A stretch of 64,000 nt of DNA from Prosthecobacter sp. (GTDB lineage: Bacteria > Verrucomicrobiota > Verrucomicrobiia > Verrucomicrobiales > Verrucomicrobiaceae), in contig JAIPJY010000025.1 of assembly GCA_021733925.1 (NCBI GenBank), positions 1 through 64,000 on the forward strand. Direction: 5' to 3'. Position 1 is the first letter of the stretch. Every line of letters starts with the position of its first letter. A program made the position numbers and the translations under genes. This document shows, piece by piece, positions 53,776 through 63,443 of this stretch. The notes under the pieces were generated by a model, which ran no database searches, had not been told where the DNA came from, and was given only the letters and a program-made list of their open reading frames with translations.

Positions 53776-54852
53776 TCACGGCAAAATCAAAACCCGCGTC
53801 CCTTTCTTCACCAAGTCGTGAACCTGGAGCAAATCGGCCTTTCGCATGCTCAGGCAGCCCCAGGTGAGATGGTGATGGCCGTCGGGCCAGTCGCTGATCC
53901 AGCCATGGATGCCGATACCCCCGCCCAATGAGGTGTCTGTGGGAGCCAGGGAACCATGCAGCGCGGCTGCAGCAATGCGATCGTGCTCTCTTTTTGAGAT
54001 GCGCTTTTCGCTCAAGGCGGTTCGGGCATCGAAGGCATTCGGATAGCCCAACCGCAGCCATGCGGCGCCGAGATAGGCACCAGATTCGCCATCGAATGGC
54101 CCCTTGGCCTTCTGCGTGATGCGGTATTCTCCCACCGGCGTGCCGTTGTCGCCGTCGGTCATCTTTCGCTGCCTGCCGTCTTGTCCAAGAGCGATGGGCA
54201 AAGCGTGCTTCACTTGTCCTTTCTCACAAAAATGGATTTGGTAGGCATGCTTCACGGCGATGAGCACGCGCTCCTCTTTCGCTGGCACCAGCAGGCGCTT
54301 GTGGCTGCGGATGAAAGTGGAAACGCTCTGCGGCCAGGTGGCCGCCTCAGCGTAAAGAAGGTGTCGCAGCGTGAGGGTGAGCTGTGCGGGACTGCCATTC
54401 GAGCCGGGAGCGATCTGAGCAATGCGTTGTCGTCGCTTCACGGTGTCACCGGGTTTAAGAGTGCAGGCGTGGATGCCTGTGTAGCCAGTCAGGACGTGCT
54501 GGGGTTGTCCATTGTCGAGAAAGCGATGCTCCAACCAGACCTCGCCTTCTTTCACGTCGGTCACGGTACCGGCGGCGAGGGTGTAAACAGGTTGGTTTGC
54601 ATCTGTGTCACCGCCGCCGCTGCCATTCCATGTTTCGTGGGATTCAAGTGCGAGTGCATCGATGACTGTTTCACTCACGCTCCATTTTTTATGCCAGCGT
54701 TTGGTGGCCTGATCTTTGTAGCCCGCCGATGCGTCCGCGCCGCCGACGGGAAAATCGAAGCCGTCAGCGAGGTTTGGAGCGAGGAGTGAGTTGAGATCCT
54801 GGGCTGAGAGTGTGCAGGCCAAGAGGAGCCATGGCATGAAGCGCAAGATCAT
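53776..54852 (-). CDS. Exported L,D-transpeptidase (YkuD) with degenerate LytM-like N-terminal domain
   Basis: The start at 54852 gives 358 residues and a signal peptide (MILRFMPWLLLACTLSA). Residues about 25-180 resemble an M23/LytM beta fold ('ANQPVYTLAAGTVTDVKEGE', 'LKPGDTVKRRQRIAQIAPGS') but lack the HxxxD and HxH zinc ligands. The C-terminal YkuD domain has His316 ('IHGWISDWPDG') and the nucleophile Cys333 ('WGCLSM'). It probably cross-links or anchors peptidoglycan, with the LytM-like part used for binding. The gene is separate from the other cell-wall gene here, rodA. Confidence 0.85.
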   Translation of the reverse strand: MILRFMPWLLLACTLSAQDLNSLLAPNLADGFDFPVGGADASAGYKDQATKRWHKKWSVSETVIDALALESHETWNGSGGGDTDANQPVYTLAAGTVTDVKEGEVWLEHRFLDNGQPQHVLTGYTGIHACTLKPGDTVKRRQRIAQIAPGSNGSPAQLTLTLRHLLYAEAATWPQSVSTFIRSHKRLLVPAKEERVLIAVKHAYQIHFCEKGQVKHALPIALGQDGRQRKMTDGDNGTPVGEYRITQKAKGPFDGESGAYLGAAWLRLGYPNAFDARTALSEKRISKREHDRIAAAALHGSLAPTDTSLGGGIGIHGWISDWPDGHHHLTWGCLSMRKADLLQVHDLVKKGTRVLILP

Positions 54853-54996
54853 GCGCAGCGCAGGGAGCAGGGGCTGTTCAATGACGATGAATTCATGCGC
54901 CGTTTTAACGAAAACGGTGTTCCGCAGCAAGAGCGAAGACTCGAAGGCCAAGCGCAAATTTCATTTCCGTCTCGCTGATCTGCCGCAGCAAGCTTC

Positions 54997-55184
54997 TTTG
55001 GAGTGCATCGGGAATCGAAGAACGAGCGTAGCTGCCGCTTTCGAACGTCTCGTGGTGTGCTGAGCTGACTGGCTTGCGAAAGATTGCAGGCTCCCGCATT
55101 CGACAGGCACTGGCATGCGCGAATCATCCGGCACGGCGAAAGCGGTAGCTGCGCTCGTGCCTCGCTACGCGACCGCACTCCAAA
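54997..55184. repeat. Full-length copy of the inverted-repeat intergenic element (188 bp)
   Basis: Left arm TTTGGAGTGC...GTAGCTGCCGCTTTCGA and right arm CGAAAGCGGTAGCTGCG...GACCGCACTCCAAA are inverse copies about 50 bases long with mismatches; the core carries CTCCCGCATTCGA and GGCATGCGCGAATCAT phrases also found in the 6.6-kb array. It is the cleanest single copy in the window. No target duplication is obvious. Confidence 0.85.
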
Positions 55185-55209
55185 AACGCCGCTCATCGCA
55201 GACACCAGC

Positions 55210-56544
55210 TCACTCGCTGATGCAATAGAGCGTCTTCGCGGAGCGGAGGAAGAGCTGGCCGTTGCTGATGGCGGGGGTGGCGCTGTGGTCGGAGGTGTCG
55301 CCTTCGATTTTGTTGCGGGAGATGAGTTCGAACTTGGGGCCGAGTTTGATGACGAGGACTTCGCCACGGCGGCTGACGTGGTAGAGGTGGCCGTTGGCGG
55401 CGACGGGTGAGGCGTAGTCGCCACCGCTCATGCCACCACCGCGACGTCCGCCGCCGCCACCGCCGGAGTCTTGATTGGCGGATGTGCCGCCGGTGGATTC
55501 GATGCGTTCGTTGTAGGTTTCGGTGCCGGTTTTGGCATCGCGACAGGTCGCGAGGGAGCCGCTGATCCAGTAGAGGCGGTCTTCCCAGAGGATGGGGGTG
55601 GCGATGCGAGATCCGTTGGAGCCGGTCCAGAGGGTGTTGGTGGCGGTGACGTCGCCTTTGCCGCCTGCTTTGATGGCGACGGAGCCGCCGCCGCGTTCGC
55701 TCATGCCATAGACGACCTGGCCGTCGGTCACGAGGCTGTTGCACACGGAGTCGCTCTGCAGGCCGGTGGCGTACCAGCGCAGCTTGCCGGTGTCGGGATT
55801 GAAGCCCCAGATCTCGCTGGGCACGGCGATAGTGAGATCGGCGCGGCCTTCGACTTCGACCACGATGGGGGTGCCCCAGGTGCTGGCGAAGCCTTCGGAG
55901 GGGGCTTTCCAGAGTTGTTTGCCGGTGGTTTTGTCGAAGCCATACATGGCCTGGCTTTCGATGAAGGCGGGGACGATGAGGACATCACCATGCAGGATGG
56001 GACTGGAAGCGGTGCCCCAGCTGCGGCGGTCATCCCAGTCGCCCACATCGGCCTGCCAGAGTGGTTTGCCATCGAGATCAAAGGCGTGCACTCCGGACTT
56101 GCCGAAAAAGGCGAAGACGCTCTTGCCATCCGAGACGGGCGTGTGGCTGGCGTAGCCGTTTTGGGCAAACATGCCGCCGTAGCGTTCTTCGGGCTGCTTG
56201 GCGGGCACGGAGCGATCCCAGAGTATGTTTCCGGTGGCGCGGTCCACGCAGACGAGGTGACGCTTCAGCGCGGTGATGTCTCCGGTGCCCTGCTGACCAT
56301 CGGCGGCGTAGCCGCTCCAGCAGGTGACGAAGATACGATCTCCCACGACGATGGGGCTGGAGGAGCCGGGGCCGGGCAGAGTGGCCTTCCACTTGAGATT
56401 TTTCGTGGCGCTCCATTCCACCGGCACGGGTTTGTCATCCGGCGCGATGCCGCTGCCGTTGGGGCCGCGAAAGCGCAGCCAGTCGGCGGCGCTGACGGTG
56501 AGAGTGGAAGACAGCAGAACCAGCAAGGACAGGCGCGTGATCAT
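55210..56544 (-). CDS. Exported PQQ-like beta-propeller protein
   Basis: The start at 56544 gives 444 residues with a signal peptide (MITRLSLLVLLSSTLTVSAA). The mature start 'DWLRFRGPNGSGIAPDDKPV' is the exported propeller signature, followed by 'LVCVDRATGNILWDRSV', 'VHAFDLDGKPLWQADVG' blades. A Gly/Arg-rich loop 'SGGGGGGRRGGGMSGG' near residue 380 is unusual. It resembles the protein at 752-2056 in type but not in detail. No catalytic residues are visible. Confidence 0.9.
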   Translation of the reverse strand: MITRLSLLVLLSSTLTVSAADWLRFRGPNGSGIAPDDKPVPVEWSATKNLKWKATLPGPGSSSPIVVGDRIFVTCWSGYAADGQQGTGDITALKRHLVCVDRATGNILWDRSVPAKQPEERYGGMFAQNGYASHTPVSDGKSVFAFFGKSGVHAFDLDGKPLWQADVGDWDDRRSWGTASSPILHGDVLIVPAFIESQAMYGFDKTTGKQLWKAPSEGFASTWGTPIVVEVEGRADLTIAVPSEIWGFNPDTGKLRWYATGLQSDSVCNSLVTDGQVVYGMSERGGGSVAIKAGGKGDVTATNTLWTGSNGSRIATPILWEDRLYWISGSLATCRDAKTGTETYNERIESTGGTSANQDSGGGGGGRRGGGMSGGDYASPVAANGHLYHVSRRGEVLVIKLGPKFELISRNKIEGDTSDHSATPAISNGQLFLRSAKTLYCISE

Positions 56545-56605
56545 GAGCGCATCCAACCCAGCGCTGCGGAGGCAGTTGCGCAGGGAATGCGAATCGTTTG
56601 TGGGT

Positions 56606-57586
56606 TCAGATGGTCGTCTGTTTGATCGCAAGCTCCCGGGCCTGCTCCACCCAGTGCTCACGCTTGATGCGGTCTTTGAAGGCGAGACGGGCGGAGAATT
56701 CTTTGACGTGGTCTTGATCCCAGGCGGCGATCTGCTCGTAGGTGTAGATGCCGATATCGTGAAGACGCTTTTCGAGCACGGGCGAAATGCCTTCGAGCGT
56801 GGTGAGGTCGTCCGTCTTTTCAGGCCGGGTCTTGTAGATGAAGCCGAGCTTGGGATCGAGCTGGGAATTGAGCTGGGGTTCGAACTTGAGCTTGAGTTCG
56901 GGCTGCGAATCCATCTCAGGCAAGGCAGGCAGCAAGAGTTCGGTCAATGCGGGGAGGGTGTCGGCAAGCACGAGGCCTCCATGAGCGGCAGTCGCATCCA
57001 CGCCGGGAGCCGATTCCACACTGACGTGCGGGGCAGAAATGATGGTGGCGAGCGATGACGCATGCGGTGCAGGCGGCGGGAGTTCAGCGGCGGAAGGGGG
57101 GATGCTGGCCGTGGCGGGTTCGGTGCGTGGCTCTTCCGGAACTGCGGGCACTGATTCCGGCGTCTGGACATCCTCAGGGGTAACAGATTCCACTGGCGGC
57201 GTGTCCGTTTGGGAGGGCGTGGTCGGCAGAGGAATGTCGCGCGTGGTGATAATTTCTTCCGTGACGGCGGGGACGGTCTCGGCCGCAGTCGTGCCTGCTT
57301 TCTCCTTTTTGGGCATGTAGATGGTCTCGGTTCCCATTGGAATGGCAGGACCGGACACGATGGAGTGATCGCCCACCTTGCGCTTCAAATTGGCAATCTC
57401 ATTCTTCAAGGAGGATGCCTCGCCTTGCAGCTTGCGCGTCTGGCGCTTGAAGCGCCCCCAGGTCGCATAGCCAAACAGCAGGCCGACGACGAAGAAGATG
57501 AACCCCAGCACACAGACAAAGGCACCGCTGTGCATCAGCATGTAAAACAGCGGCTCGGCGGAAAGGGATTCAAAGTCGAATTTCAT
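56606..57586 (-). CDS. Membrane protein with coiled coil and C-terminal HhH-like domain
   Basis: This 326-residue protein has one membrane helix (about 19-44), a short coiled coil (about 48-72), a long Pro/Thr/Glu-rich linker (about 80-250), and a C-terminal domain at 257-326 ('DDLTTLEGISPVLEKRLHDI', 'GIYTYEQIAAWDQDHVKEF') that is a helix-hairpin-helix of the kind seen at the C-terminus of some NuoE and L21-related proteins. It is followed 7 bases downstream-operon by its partner gene's start region: it lies just after the OmpA-like gene on the same strand and is probably co-transcribed. Confidence 0.8.
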   Translation of the reverse strand: MKFDFESLSAEPLFYMLMHSGAFVCVLGFIFFVVGLLFGYATWGRFKRQTRKLQGEASSLKNEIANLKRKVGDHSIVSGPAIPMGTETIYMPKKEKAGTTAAETVPAVTEEIITTRDIPLPTTPSQTDTPPVESVTPEDVQTPESVPAVPEEPRTEPATASIPPSAAELPPPAPHASSLATIISAPHVSVESAPGVDATAAHGGLVLADTLPALTELLLPALPEMDSQPELKLKFEPQLNSQLDPKLGFIYKTRPEKTDDLTTLEGISPVLEKRLHDIGIYTYEQIAAWDQDHVKEFSARLAFKDRIKREHWVEQARELAIKQTTI

Positions 57587-57592
57587 GGGCGG

Positions 57593-58867
57593 CTATTTGA
57601 TGAGGAGTTCGACAGAGCGGGGACTGGCAGGAGCCGCAGGCGAACCGGCGGGGACGGGATCAAACACCACCGCATGAATGTCACTGGTGGGCGTGCCCTG
57701 TTCGACGAGGAAGGACATCACGGCATCGGCGCGGGCTTTGCTGATGTCTTTTTCGGCTTTCTCGGGTCCGGCGGGATCTGGATGAGCGCCGATGACCAAG
57801 CCCAACTTCGGCCCGGCAGCGAGCAAAGTGGACGACAGGGTGGCGAGCTTGGTCTGCTCCTCGGGAGGAATGCGTGAGGAACCGGGATCAAACACGATCA
57901 CGCAGCCCCGCAGGATCTCGCGCAGCAGGTCAAGAGTGGCGGGGGGCAGCTTCGACTGAATCTGATACCCGGGAAAATGATAAAGTGAGGGCACCAACGT
58001 GAACTGCGCTTCCACTTTAGCAGCGCCGGTGACGGGCCTTAACAGAGCCAGCCAGGCACTTTCCAACTGCCGCGTCGCGACCCCGGTGAGGTGCGGGATG
58101 CCATCGCTCTGGATGTCGAAGGAGCGTGGTGGCGGGAGGCTGAAAAAACTGTTCACAAAGGCCGTAAGCAGCTCCGGTTTGGCAAAGTCGGCGGGCAGCA
58201 CATGCGGGCTGGCCTGAAGCGCGGTGGGGTCCACCTCCCGTGCGCCAGCCACTTCGGCGAGCGCGGCCACCAGCTCTTCTTTCAAGCCTGGGTCCGGCAA
58301 CAGGCCGCTGAGGACGATGGTATCGCCTCGGGCATGAATGTGCAGTTCGGCAGGCACGCGCAAGGTGGCGATGATCGGCTTGAGGAGGGCACTGCTGACT
58401 GTGAGCGGCGGTTTGAAGCCTTCCGGCCAGCGCACTTCGGGGGTGGAGTGCAGGTCATCGGTATTGATGACGAGATCGGGGCGCAGCTCAGCGAGGAGGA
58501 GGCGCACCTGGCTGATTTCATCCCCTTCGGGAAACCAGCCGCTGAGACGGAGGGTGCTCTGGTCCAGTTTGGCACTGAGACTGGCCAGCACGTGGATGTT
58601 TTCCGCGCCGGGCTGCAAACGCAGGGGAACGAGCGTGCGGATGGCCGCCAGCGCTTTCTCACGTGCGGGAGGATCCGGTGCCTCGCCGCTGACGGCGATG
58701 TCGAAGAATCGCACCGTCACGACGGGATCGCGCACTCCGGCGGCCTTCAGACGCGCCACGGCCTCCTCAGTGAGCAGGGGGAGATTCTCGCTGCAAAACA
58801 GCCATGCATGCACTCCCGTCGCCACGGGCAGGAGGATCAGCATGAAAAAGCAAAGACTGAGACGCAT
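57593..58867 (-). CDS. Exported OmpA-like protein with BON-type repeats
   Basis: This 424-residue protein has a signal peptide (about 1-21). The middle holds BON-like units ('LVPLRLQPGAENIHVLASLS', 'HIHARGDTIVLSGLLPDPGL'). The C-terminal part (about 320-424, 'VFDPGSSRIPPEEQTKLATL', 'HPDPAGPEKAEKDISKARAD', 'AVMSFLVEQGTPTSDI') has the OmpA C-terminal peptidoglycan-binding fold. It ends 7 bases before the HhH membrane protein gene. The two might bridge inner membrane and wall. Confidence 0.82.
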   Translation of the reverse strand: MRLSLCFFMLILLPVATGVHAWLFCSENLPLLTEEAVARLKAAGVRDPVVTVRFFDIAVSGEAPDPPAREKALAAIRTLVPLRLQPGAENIHVLASLSAKLDQSTLRLSGWFPEGDEISQVRLLLAELRPDLVINTDDLHSTPEVRWPEGFKPPLTVSSALLKPIIATLRVPAELHIHARGDTIVLSGLLPDPGLKEELVAALAEVAGAREVDPTALQASPHVLPADFAKPELLTAFVNSFFSLPPPRSFDIQSDGIPHLTGVATRQLESAWLALLRPVTGAAKVEAQFTLVPSLYHFPGYQIQSKLPPATLDLLREILRGCVIVFDPGSSRIPPEEQTKLATLSSTLLAAGPKLGLVIGAHPDPAGPEKAEKDISKARADAVMSFLVEQGTPTSDIHAVVFDPVPAGSPAAPASPRSVELLIK

Positions 58868-59008
58868 GAAAGAGTGTGCGGAGTGGCAATTGACACCGAG
58901 GAGGTGGAACCGATAATCCGCGTCCCCGCTGACAGCCGTACCGTTAAAGTTCGCCGCCTGCGAGGCAAGGAATAACTGTTACACCTTATCTAACCAAAAT
59001 ACACGCCC
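58868..59008. promoter_or_regulatory. Divergent promoter region (OmpA-like / PfkB)
   Basis: These 141 bases separate divergent starts and must carry both promoters; no confident motif was assigned. Confidence 0.4.
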
Positions 59009-59923
59009 ATGTCAGTCGTCATCGCTGGATCAGTCGCCCTCGACAATGTTAAAACCCCGCAGGATTCGCAGGAAAACCTGCTGGGAGGTTCCGCCAGCTA
59101 TGCGGCTCTGGCCGCCAGCATCTTCTGCCAGCCGATCCATCTGGTCGGCGTGATCGGCCATGATTTCCCAAAAGCTCACCTCGACTTGCTGTCCTCACGC
59201 GGCATCACGCTGGATGGTCTGGAGCGCAGCGACGGCGAATCCTTCACCTGGACCGGCGAATACCACGAGGACATGAACAGCCGCACCACGCACAAGGTGG
59301 GCCTCAATGTATTGGAGGCGTGGCAGCCCAAGCTCCCCGCTGCTGCAAAGCAGGCCAAGGTGGCCGTGGCCGCCAACATGAGCCCGGACAACCAGATGCA
59401 GATGCTGGACCAGATCGAAGCTGATTTTGTCACCGCTGACACGATGGATCTGTGGATCAACATCGCCAATGAGCGCCTGCACGACGTGCTCAAGCGCATC
59501 GACCTCCTCGTCATCAATGACGGCGAAGCCAAGGAATTTGCCGGCACGACCAACCTGGTGGAAGCCGGGCGCAAGCTGCAGGCCAAGGGCCCGCGCTTTG
59601 TCATCGTGAAGCGTGGCGAGCACGGCAGCTTCCTGTTTGGAGAGAAGCCGGAGGAATTTTTCGCGTGCTCCGCCTATCCCCTGCACAGCGTTTTTGACCC
59701 GACCGGCGCCGGTGACTCCTTCCTCGGTGGTTTGTCCGGCTGGCTCGCCGCCAACGGCAAGACCAAGCCGACCTTCGAAGATCTGAAGACCGCCGTCGTG
59801 TACGGCAGCGTGACCGCCAGCTACACCTGCGAAGCCTTCAGCACCCACAAGCTGCAGACGGTGACGAAGGCTGACATTGAGGCGCGTATTGCGGAACTGC
59901 GCGCGTTTACGAGCTTTGCCTGA
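59009..59923 (+). CDS. PfkB-family sugar/nucleoside kinase
   Basis: This 304-residue protein has the two PfkB signatures: '[16 protein letters not shown]' near the N-terminus and '[19 protein letters not shown]' near the C-terminus, with the catalytic Asp236 in GAGD. It is cytoplasmic. The substrate is not evident; ribokinase, adenosine kinase and fructokinase all share this fold. It is followed 86 bases later by menB. Confidence 0.88.
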   Translation: MSVVIAGSVALDNVKTPQDSQENLLGGSASYAALAASIFCQPIHLVGVIGHDFPKAHLDLLSSRGITLDGLERSDGESFTWTGEYHEDMNSRTTHKVGLNVLEAWQPKLPAAAKQAKVAVAANMSPDNQMQMLDQIEADFVTADTMDLWINIANERLHDVLKRIDLLVINDGEAKEFAGTTNLVEAGRKLQAKGPRFVIVKRGEHGSFLFGEKPEEFFACSAYPLHSVFDPTGAGDSFLGGLSGWLAANGKTKPTFEDLKTAVVYGSVTASYTCEAFSTHKLQTVTKADIEARIAELRAFTSFA

Positions 59924-60009
59924 GTTTGCTGTGGCTGGCTGTTGCTGCCCAGCCACTGCAAACCATCGCCAACCACTGCAAACACCCGCCAACTTCCCCT
60001 TCCTCTCTC

Positions 60010-60822
60010 ATGTGGACCTCGATCAAAACCTTCAAAGACATCAAGCTGGAGAAAACCAGCGATGGCATCGCCAAGATCACCATCAACCGGCCGAAGGTGC
60101 GCAATGCCTTCCGGCCGCTGACGGTGAAGGAGATGCTGGAGGCATTCGAAATCGTGCATGAGGACCGGAGCGTCGGCGTGATCATCCTCTGCGGCGAAGG
60201 CCCCCTGGCCTTCTGCTCCGGTGGGGACCAGAAGGTGCGTGGAGACGCCGGCTACATCGGCGACGACGGCGTGCCACGGCTAAACATCCTCGATGTGCAG
60301 CGGAAGATCCGCACCCTGCCCAAGCCCGTGGTGGCCATGGTGGCAGGCTACGCCATCGGCGGCGGGCATGTGCTGCACATTGTGTGTGACCTGACCATCG
60401 CTGCAGACAATGCAAAGTTTGGCCAGACGGGGCCGAAAGTGGGCAGCTTTGACGGCGGCCTCGGCTCCAGCTACCTCGCCCGCATTGTCGGCCAGAAGAA
60501 GGCACGAGAGATCTGGTATCTCTGCCGCCAGTACGATGCGAAGCAGGCCCTGGATATGGGTCTGGTAAACACGGTCGTCCCGCTGGACCAGTTGGAGGAA
60601 GAGACTCTCAAATGGTGCCGCGAGATGCTGCAGCACTCCCCGCTGGCCCTGCGCTGCCTCAAATCCGCCCTGAACGCGGACTGTGACGGCCAGATGGGCC
60701 TGCTGGACCTCGCCGGAAACGCCACACTGCTCTACTACATGAGCGAAGAGGCGAAGGAGGGCAAAAACGCCTATGTGGAAAAGCGGAAGCCTGATTTTTC
60801 CAAATTTCCCCGCCTGCCCTGA
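60010..60822 (+). CDS. menB: 1,4-Dihydroxy-2-naphthoyl-CoA synthase MenB
   Basis: The ATG at 60010 gives 270 residues, the usual MenB length. '[20 protein letters not shown]', '[12 protein letters not shown]', '[20 protein letters not shown]' and '[20 protein letters not shown]' are MenB-specific crotonase motifs. It closes the second ring of menaquinone from o-succinylbenzoyl-CoA. Its presence indicates menaquinone synthesis; other men genes are not in the window. A longer frame start upstream lacks support. Confidence 0.94.
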   Translation: MWTSIKTFKDIKLEKTSDGIAKITINRPKVRNAFRPLTVKEMLEAFEIVHEDRSVGVIILCGEGPLAFCSGGDQKVRGDAGYIGDDGVPRLNILDVQRKIRTLPKPVVAMVAGYAIGGGHVLHIVCDLTIAADNAKFGQTGPKVGSFDGGLGSSYLARIVGQKKAREIWYLCRQYDAKQALDMGLVNTVVPLDQLEEETLKWCREMLQHSPLALRCLKSALNADCDGQMGLLDLAGNATLLYYMSEEAKEGKNAYVEKRKPDFSKFPRLP

Positions 60823-60869
60823 CCGGGGTCAGCTAAATGGGAAGCTGAAAGTCAAGAATGCCTTTATGG

Positions 60870-60897
60870 TTGCCACCTCTGGCGGAGTTTGTATGAT
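60870..60897 (+). promoter_or_regulatory. Candidate promoter of the accB-accC operon
   Basis: TTGCCA (60870-60875), a 16-base spacer and TATGAT (60892-60897) precede the accB start by 33 bases. The match to sigma-70 consensus is fair. Confidence 0.35.
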
Positions 60898-60929
60898 CGT
60901 CCTCCGTCCGTTGACACACTCCTCCTGAC

Positions 60930-61475
60930 ATGGCCAAACGTACCACCTCCAAACCTACTGCTCCAGCCCCTTCGTCCTCAGCCTACGATCTCAAACAGAT
61001 TCGCGAGATCGTCGGTCTCATGGCTGAGAACAATCTGACCTATTTCCACAGCGAGCAAAAAGGCGCCAAACTCGAACTCCGCCGTGGCTCTGATCTGGAG
61101 GCGGTCAAAGAACTGCTCCAGAGCATGCCGGTTTCTTCTGGCTCACACGTCTCCTATGCCGCCGCACCGGCCGTGGCAGCTCCCGCGCCAGCCGCTGCAG
61201 CCAGCGCCCCGGCTCCGGCCGCCGCTTCCGATTCCATGGGGCCGACGATCAATTCCCCCATGGTAGGAACCTTCTACCGCAGCGCCGCTCCGGGAGAAAA
61301 GCCCATCGCCAACATCGGCGACAGCGTGGGTGAAAACAGCAATGTCTGCATCATTGAAGCCATGAAGGTCATGAACGAAATCAAGGCTGACACCCGTGGC
61401 ACCATTGTACGCGTCCTCGTGGAAGACGGAAAACCCGTCCAATATGGCCAGCCCCTGTTCGAGTTGAAAGCCTGA
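60930..61475 (+). CDS. accB: Acetyl-CoA carboxylase biotin carboxyl carrier protein
   Basis: This 181-residue protein has an N-terminal AccB dimerisation region, an Ala/Pro-rich linker (about 75-103), and the C-terminal biotinyl domain with the biotin-accepting Lys146 in '[13 protein letters not shown]'. It carries carboxyl groups from AccC to the carboxyltransferase for malonyl-CoA. It is followed by accC after 95 bases, in the standard order. Confidence 0.96.
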   Translation: MAKRTTSKPTAPAPSSSAYDLKQIREIVGLMAENNLTYFHSEQKGAKLELRRGSDLEAVKELLQSMPVSSGSHVSYAAAPAVAAPAPAAAASAPAPAAASDSMGPTINSPMVGTFYRSAAPGEKPIANIGDSVGENSNVCIIEAMKVMNEIKADTRGTIVRVLVEDGKPVQYGQPLFELKA

Positions 61476-61570
61476 TTGCCCTCCCTGCCCCTGTCATGAC
61501 GTCCAGGCCCCGCCAAGTCGGGCCTGCCAGCGATCAAGCCAAGCAGACTTCTCCCATCTTCCACGCCCAC

Positions 61571-62926
61571 ATGTTCAAAAAAGTCCTCGTTGCCAATCGT
61601 GGTGAAATCGCTCTCCGCGTCATTCGTGCCTGCAAAGAACTCGATGTCAAAACCGTCGCCGTTTATTCCGAAGCCGATGTCGATTCGATGCACGTTCACC
61701 TGGCCGATGAAGCCATCTGCATCGGCCCTGGTCCAAGCTCCGAGAGCTACCTGAAAATGAGCCGCATCATCAGTGCGGCGGAAATTGCCAACGTGGATGC
61801 CATCCACCCAGGCTACGGCTTTCTCTCCGAGAAGGCCGAATTTGCCGAAGTGTGCGCGCAGTGTAAAATCAAGTTCATCGGCCCATCCGCCCGCGTCATC
61901 AGCATGATGGGCGACAAGAATGTGGCGCGTGAAACGGCGCTGAAGGCAGGCATGCCGATCACTCCCGGCTCAGACGGTCTCATTCACACGGAAGAGGAAG
62001 CGCTCGAATGGGCACGCAAGATCGGCTACCCTGTCATGGTCAAGGCCAGCGCCGGTGGTGGCGGCCGCGGCATGCGCCCGGTGCTCAATGAAGCCACTTT
62101 GCGGTCCAGCTTTCAGGCGGCCTCGTTGGAAGCCATGAAATGCTTTGGCGACGGCTCCATGTACATGGAAAAGCTCGTCGAAAAGCCTCACCACATCGAG
62201 TTCCAGGTCGTGGCCGATTCGCACGGCAACGTCGTTCACCTCGGTGAGCGCGACTGCTCCATGCAGCGCCGCAATCAGAAGATCATCGAAGAGTGCCCTT
62301 CCCCCAAGATCTCCGCCAAGATGCGCAAGCGCATGGGCGACGCCACGGTGAAGCTCTGCAAGGAAATCGGTTACGAGAACTGCGGTACCATCGAGTTCCT
62401 CGTCGATAACAAGTGCGAAAACTTTTACTTCATGGAAATGAACACCCGCATCCAGGTGGAGCATCCCATCACGGAAGAGGTGTATGGCTGTGACCTGATC
62501 AAGGAGCAGATCCGCATCGCCGCCGGCCTGCCGCTGAGCGAGCACGTGGTAGGCGCCCAGCCTCGTGGCCATGCCATTGAGTGCCGCATCAATGCCGAAG
62601 ATCCTTCCCGCAATTTCGCCCCCAGCCCCGGCAAGATCAATCTCTGGTACACCTCCGGTGGCCGTGGCGTCCGCGTAGACACCCACGTCTATTCCGGCTA
62701 TTCGGTGCCACCGTATTATGACTCGATGATCGCCAAGCTCATCGTCACCGGTGCCACGCGTGAGATCGCCATCCGCCGCATGCGTCGCGCGCTCGGCGAG
62801 TTCACGGTCGAAGGCATCAAGACCACGATCCCGCTGCAGAGCCAGATCATGACCACCTCCGACTTCCAGAACGGCCAGTACGACATCACCTGGGTGGAGA
62901 ACTTCCTGCGGCAGGAAGGCATGTAA
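61571..62926 (+). CDS. accC: Acetyl-CoA carboxylase biotin carboxylase subunit
   Basis: The ATG at 61571 gives 451 residues, the usual size. '[20 protein letters not shown]' opens the biotin carboxylase N-domain, the ATP-grasp core has '[15 protein letters not shown]', and '[17 protein letters not shown]' holds the catalytic Glu/Asn/Arg set. It carboxylates biotin on AccB with ATP and bicarbonate. The carboxyltransferase genes accA and accD are not in the window. Confidence 0.97.
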   Translation: MFKKVLVANRGEIALRVIRACKELDVKTVAVYSEADVDSMHVHLADEAICIGPGPSSESYLKMSRIISAAEIANVDAIHPGYGFLSEKAEFAEVCAQCKIKFIGPSARVISMMGDKNVARETALKAGMPITPGSDGLIHTEEEALEWARKIGYPVMVKASAGGGGRGMRPVLNEATLRSSFQAASLEAMKCFGDGSMYMEKLVEKPHHIEFQVVADSHGNVVHLGERDCSMQRRNQKIIEECPSPKISAKMRKRMGDATVKLCKEIGYENCGTIEFLVDNKCENFYFMEMNTRIQVEHPITEEVYGCDLIKEQIRIAAGLPLSEHVVGAQPRGHAIECRINAEDPSRNFAPSPGKINLWYTSGGRGVRVDTHVYSGYSVPPYYDSMIAKLIVTGATREIAIRRMRRALGEFTVEGIKTTIPLQSQIMTTSDFQNGQYDITWVENFLRQEGM

Positions 62927-62964
62927 GGCGGAGCAGCGAGGAATTCAGTTCCCCCCTGCCCTCC

Positions 62965-63429
62965 ATGAAACCTGAGAGTGATCTCAATCCCTACGCCGCT
63001 CCGCAGAGTGCAATTTCTGACGATGATACGTCAGAGATGCCCGCTTCGACAAAATGGACTGTTTTCATGCTCATTACGCTGGTCGTCGGATGGGTGGGCG
63101 GCCTGTGGAGCCTTGCGCAAGGCAGTGAAGCCAATGTGATCAGAAGCGGCTGGTACTTTCACATCAGAGGGATTGTTTGTCTTCAGGCCCTTCTAAGCAT
63201 TCTTTACTTTAGACAGAAAAAATGGAGTTATTATCTGGGAGTGCTGAGTCTCGTATGGATTGTCACCACCTGGCTTCATCGAGTTAAAACACTCGCTGAA
63301 GCAATATGGGAGAAAGATCCCCTGCAAGCAGCGATGCTCGCCACTTCAGCTCTGTTACTCCTGTTACTTTTTTACCGCTTCACCTTCGGCCTGCCCAGCC
63401 GCAGGTTTTACCGCATGACTCAGAAGTAA
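62965..63429 (+). CDS. Small four-helix membrane protein with NPYAAP motif
   Basis: This 154-residue protein begins with 'DLNPYAAPQSAISDDD', the N-terminal motif of small membrane proteins common in Planctomycetota and Verrucomicrobiota. Four hydrophobic helices follow (about 30-50, 65-85, 88-105, 120-140). Function unknown. It is AT-richer than accC and converges with lepB. Confidence 0.8.
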   Translation: MKPESDLNPYAAPQSAISDDDTSEMPASTKWTVFMLITLVVGWVGGLWSLAQGSEANVIRSGWYFHIRGIVCLQALLSILYFRQKKWSYYLGVLSLVWIVTTWLHRVKTLAEAIWEKDPLQAAMLATSALLLLLLFYRFTFGLPSRRFYRMTQK

Positions 63430-63443
63430 GGAGGGGCGTGACA

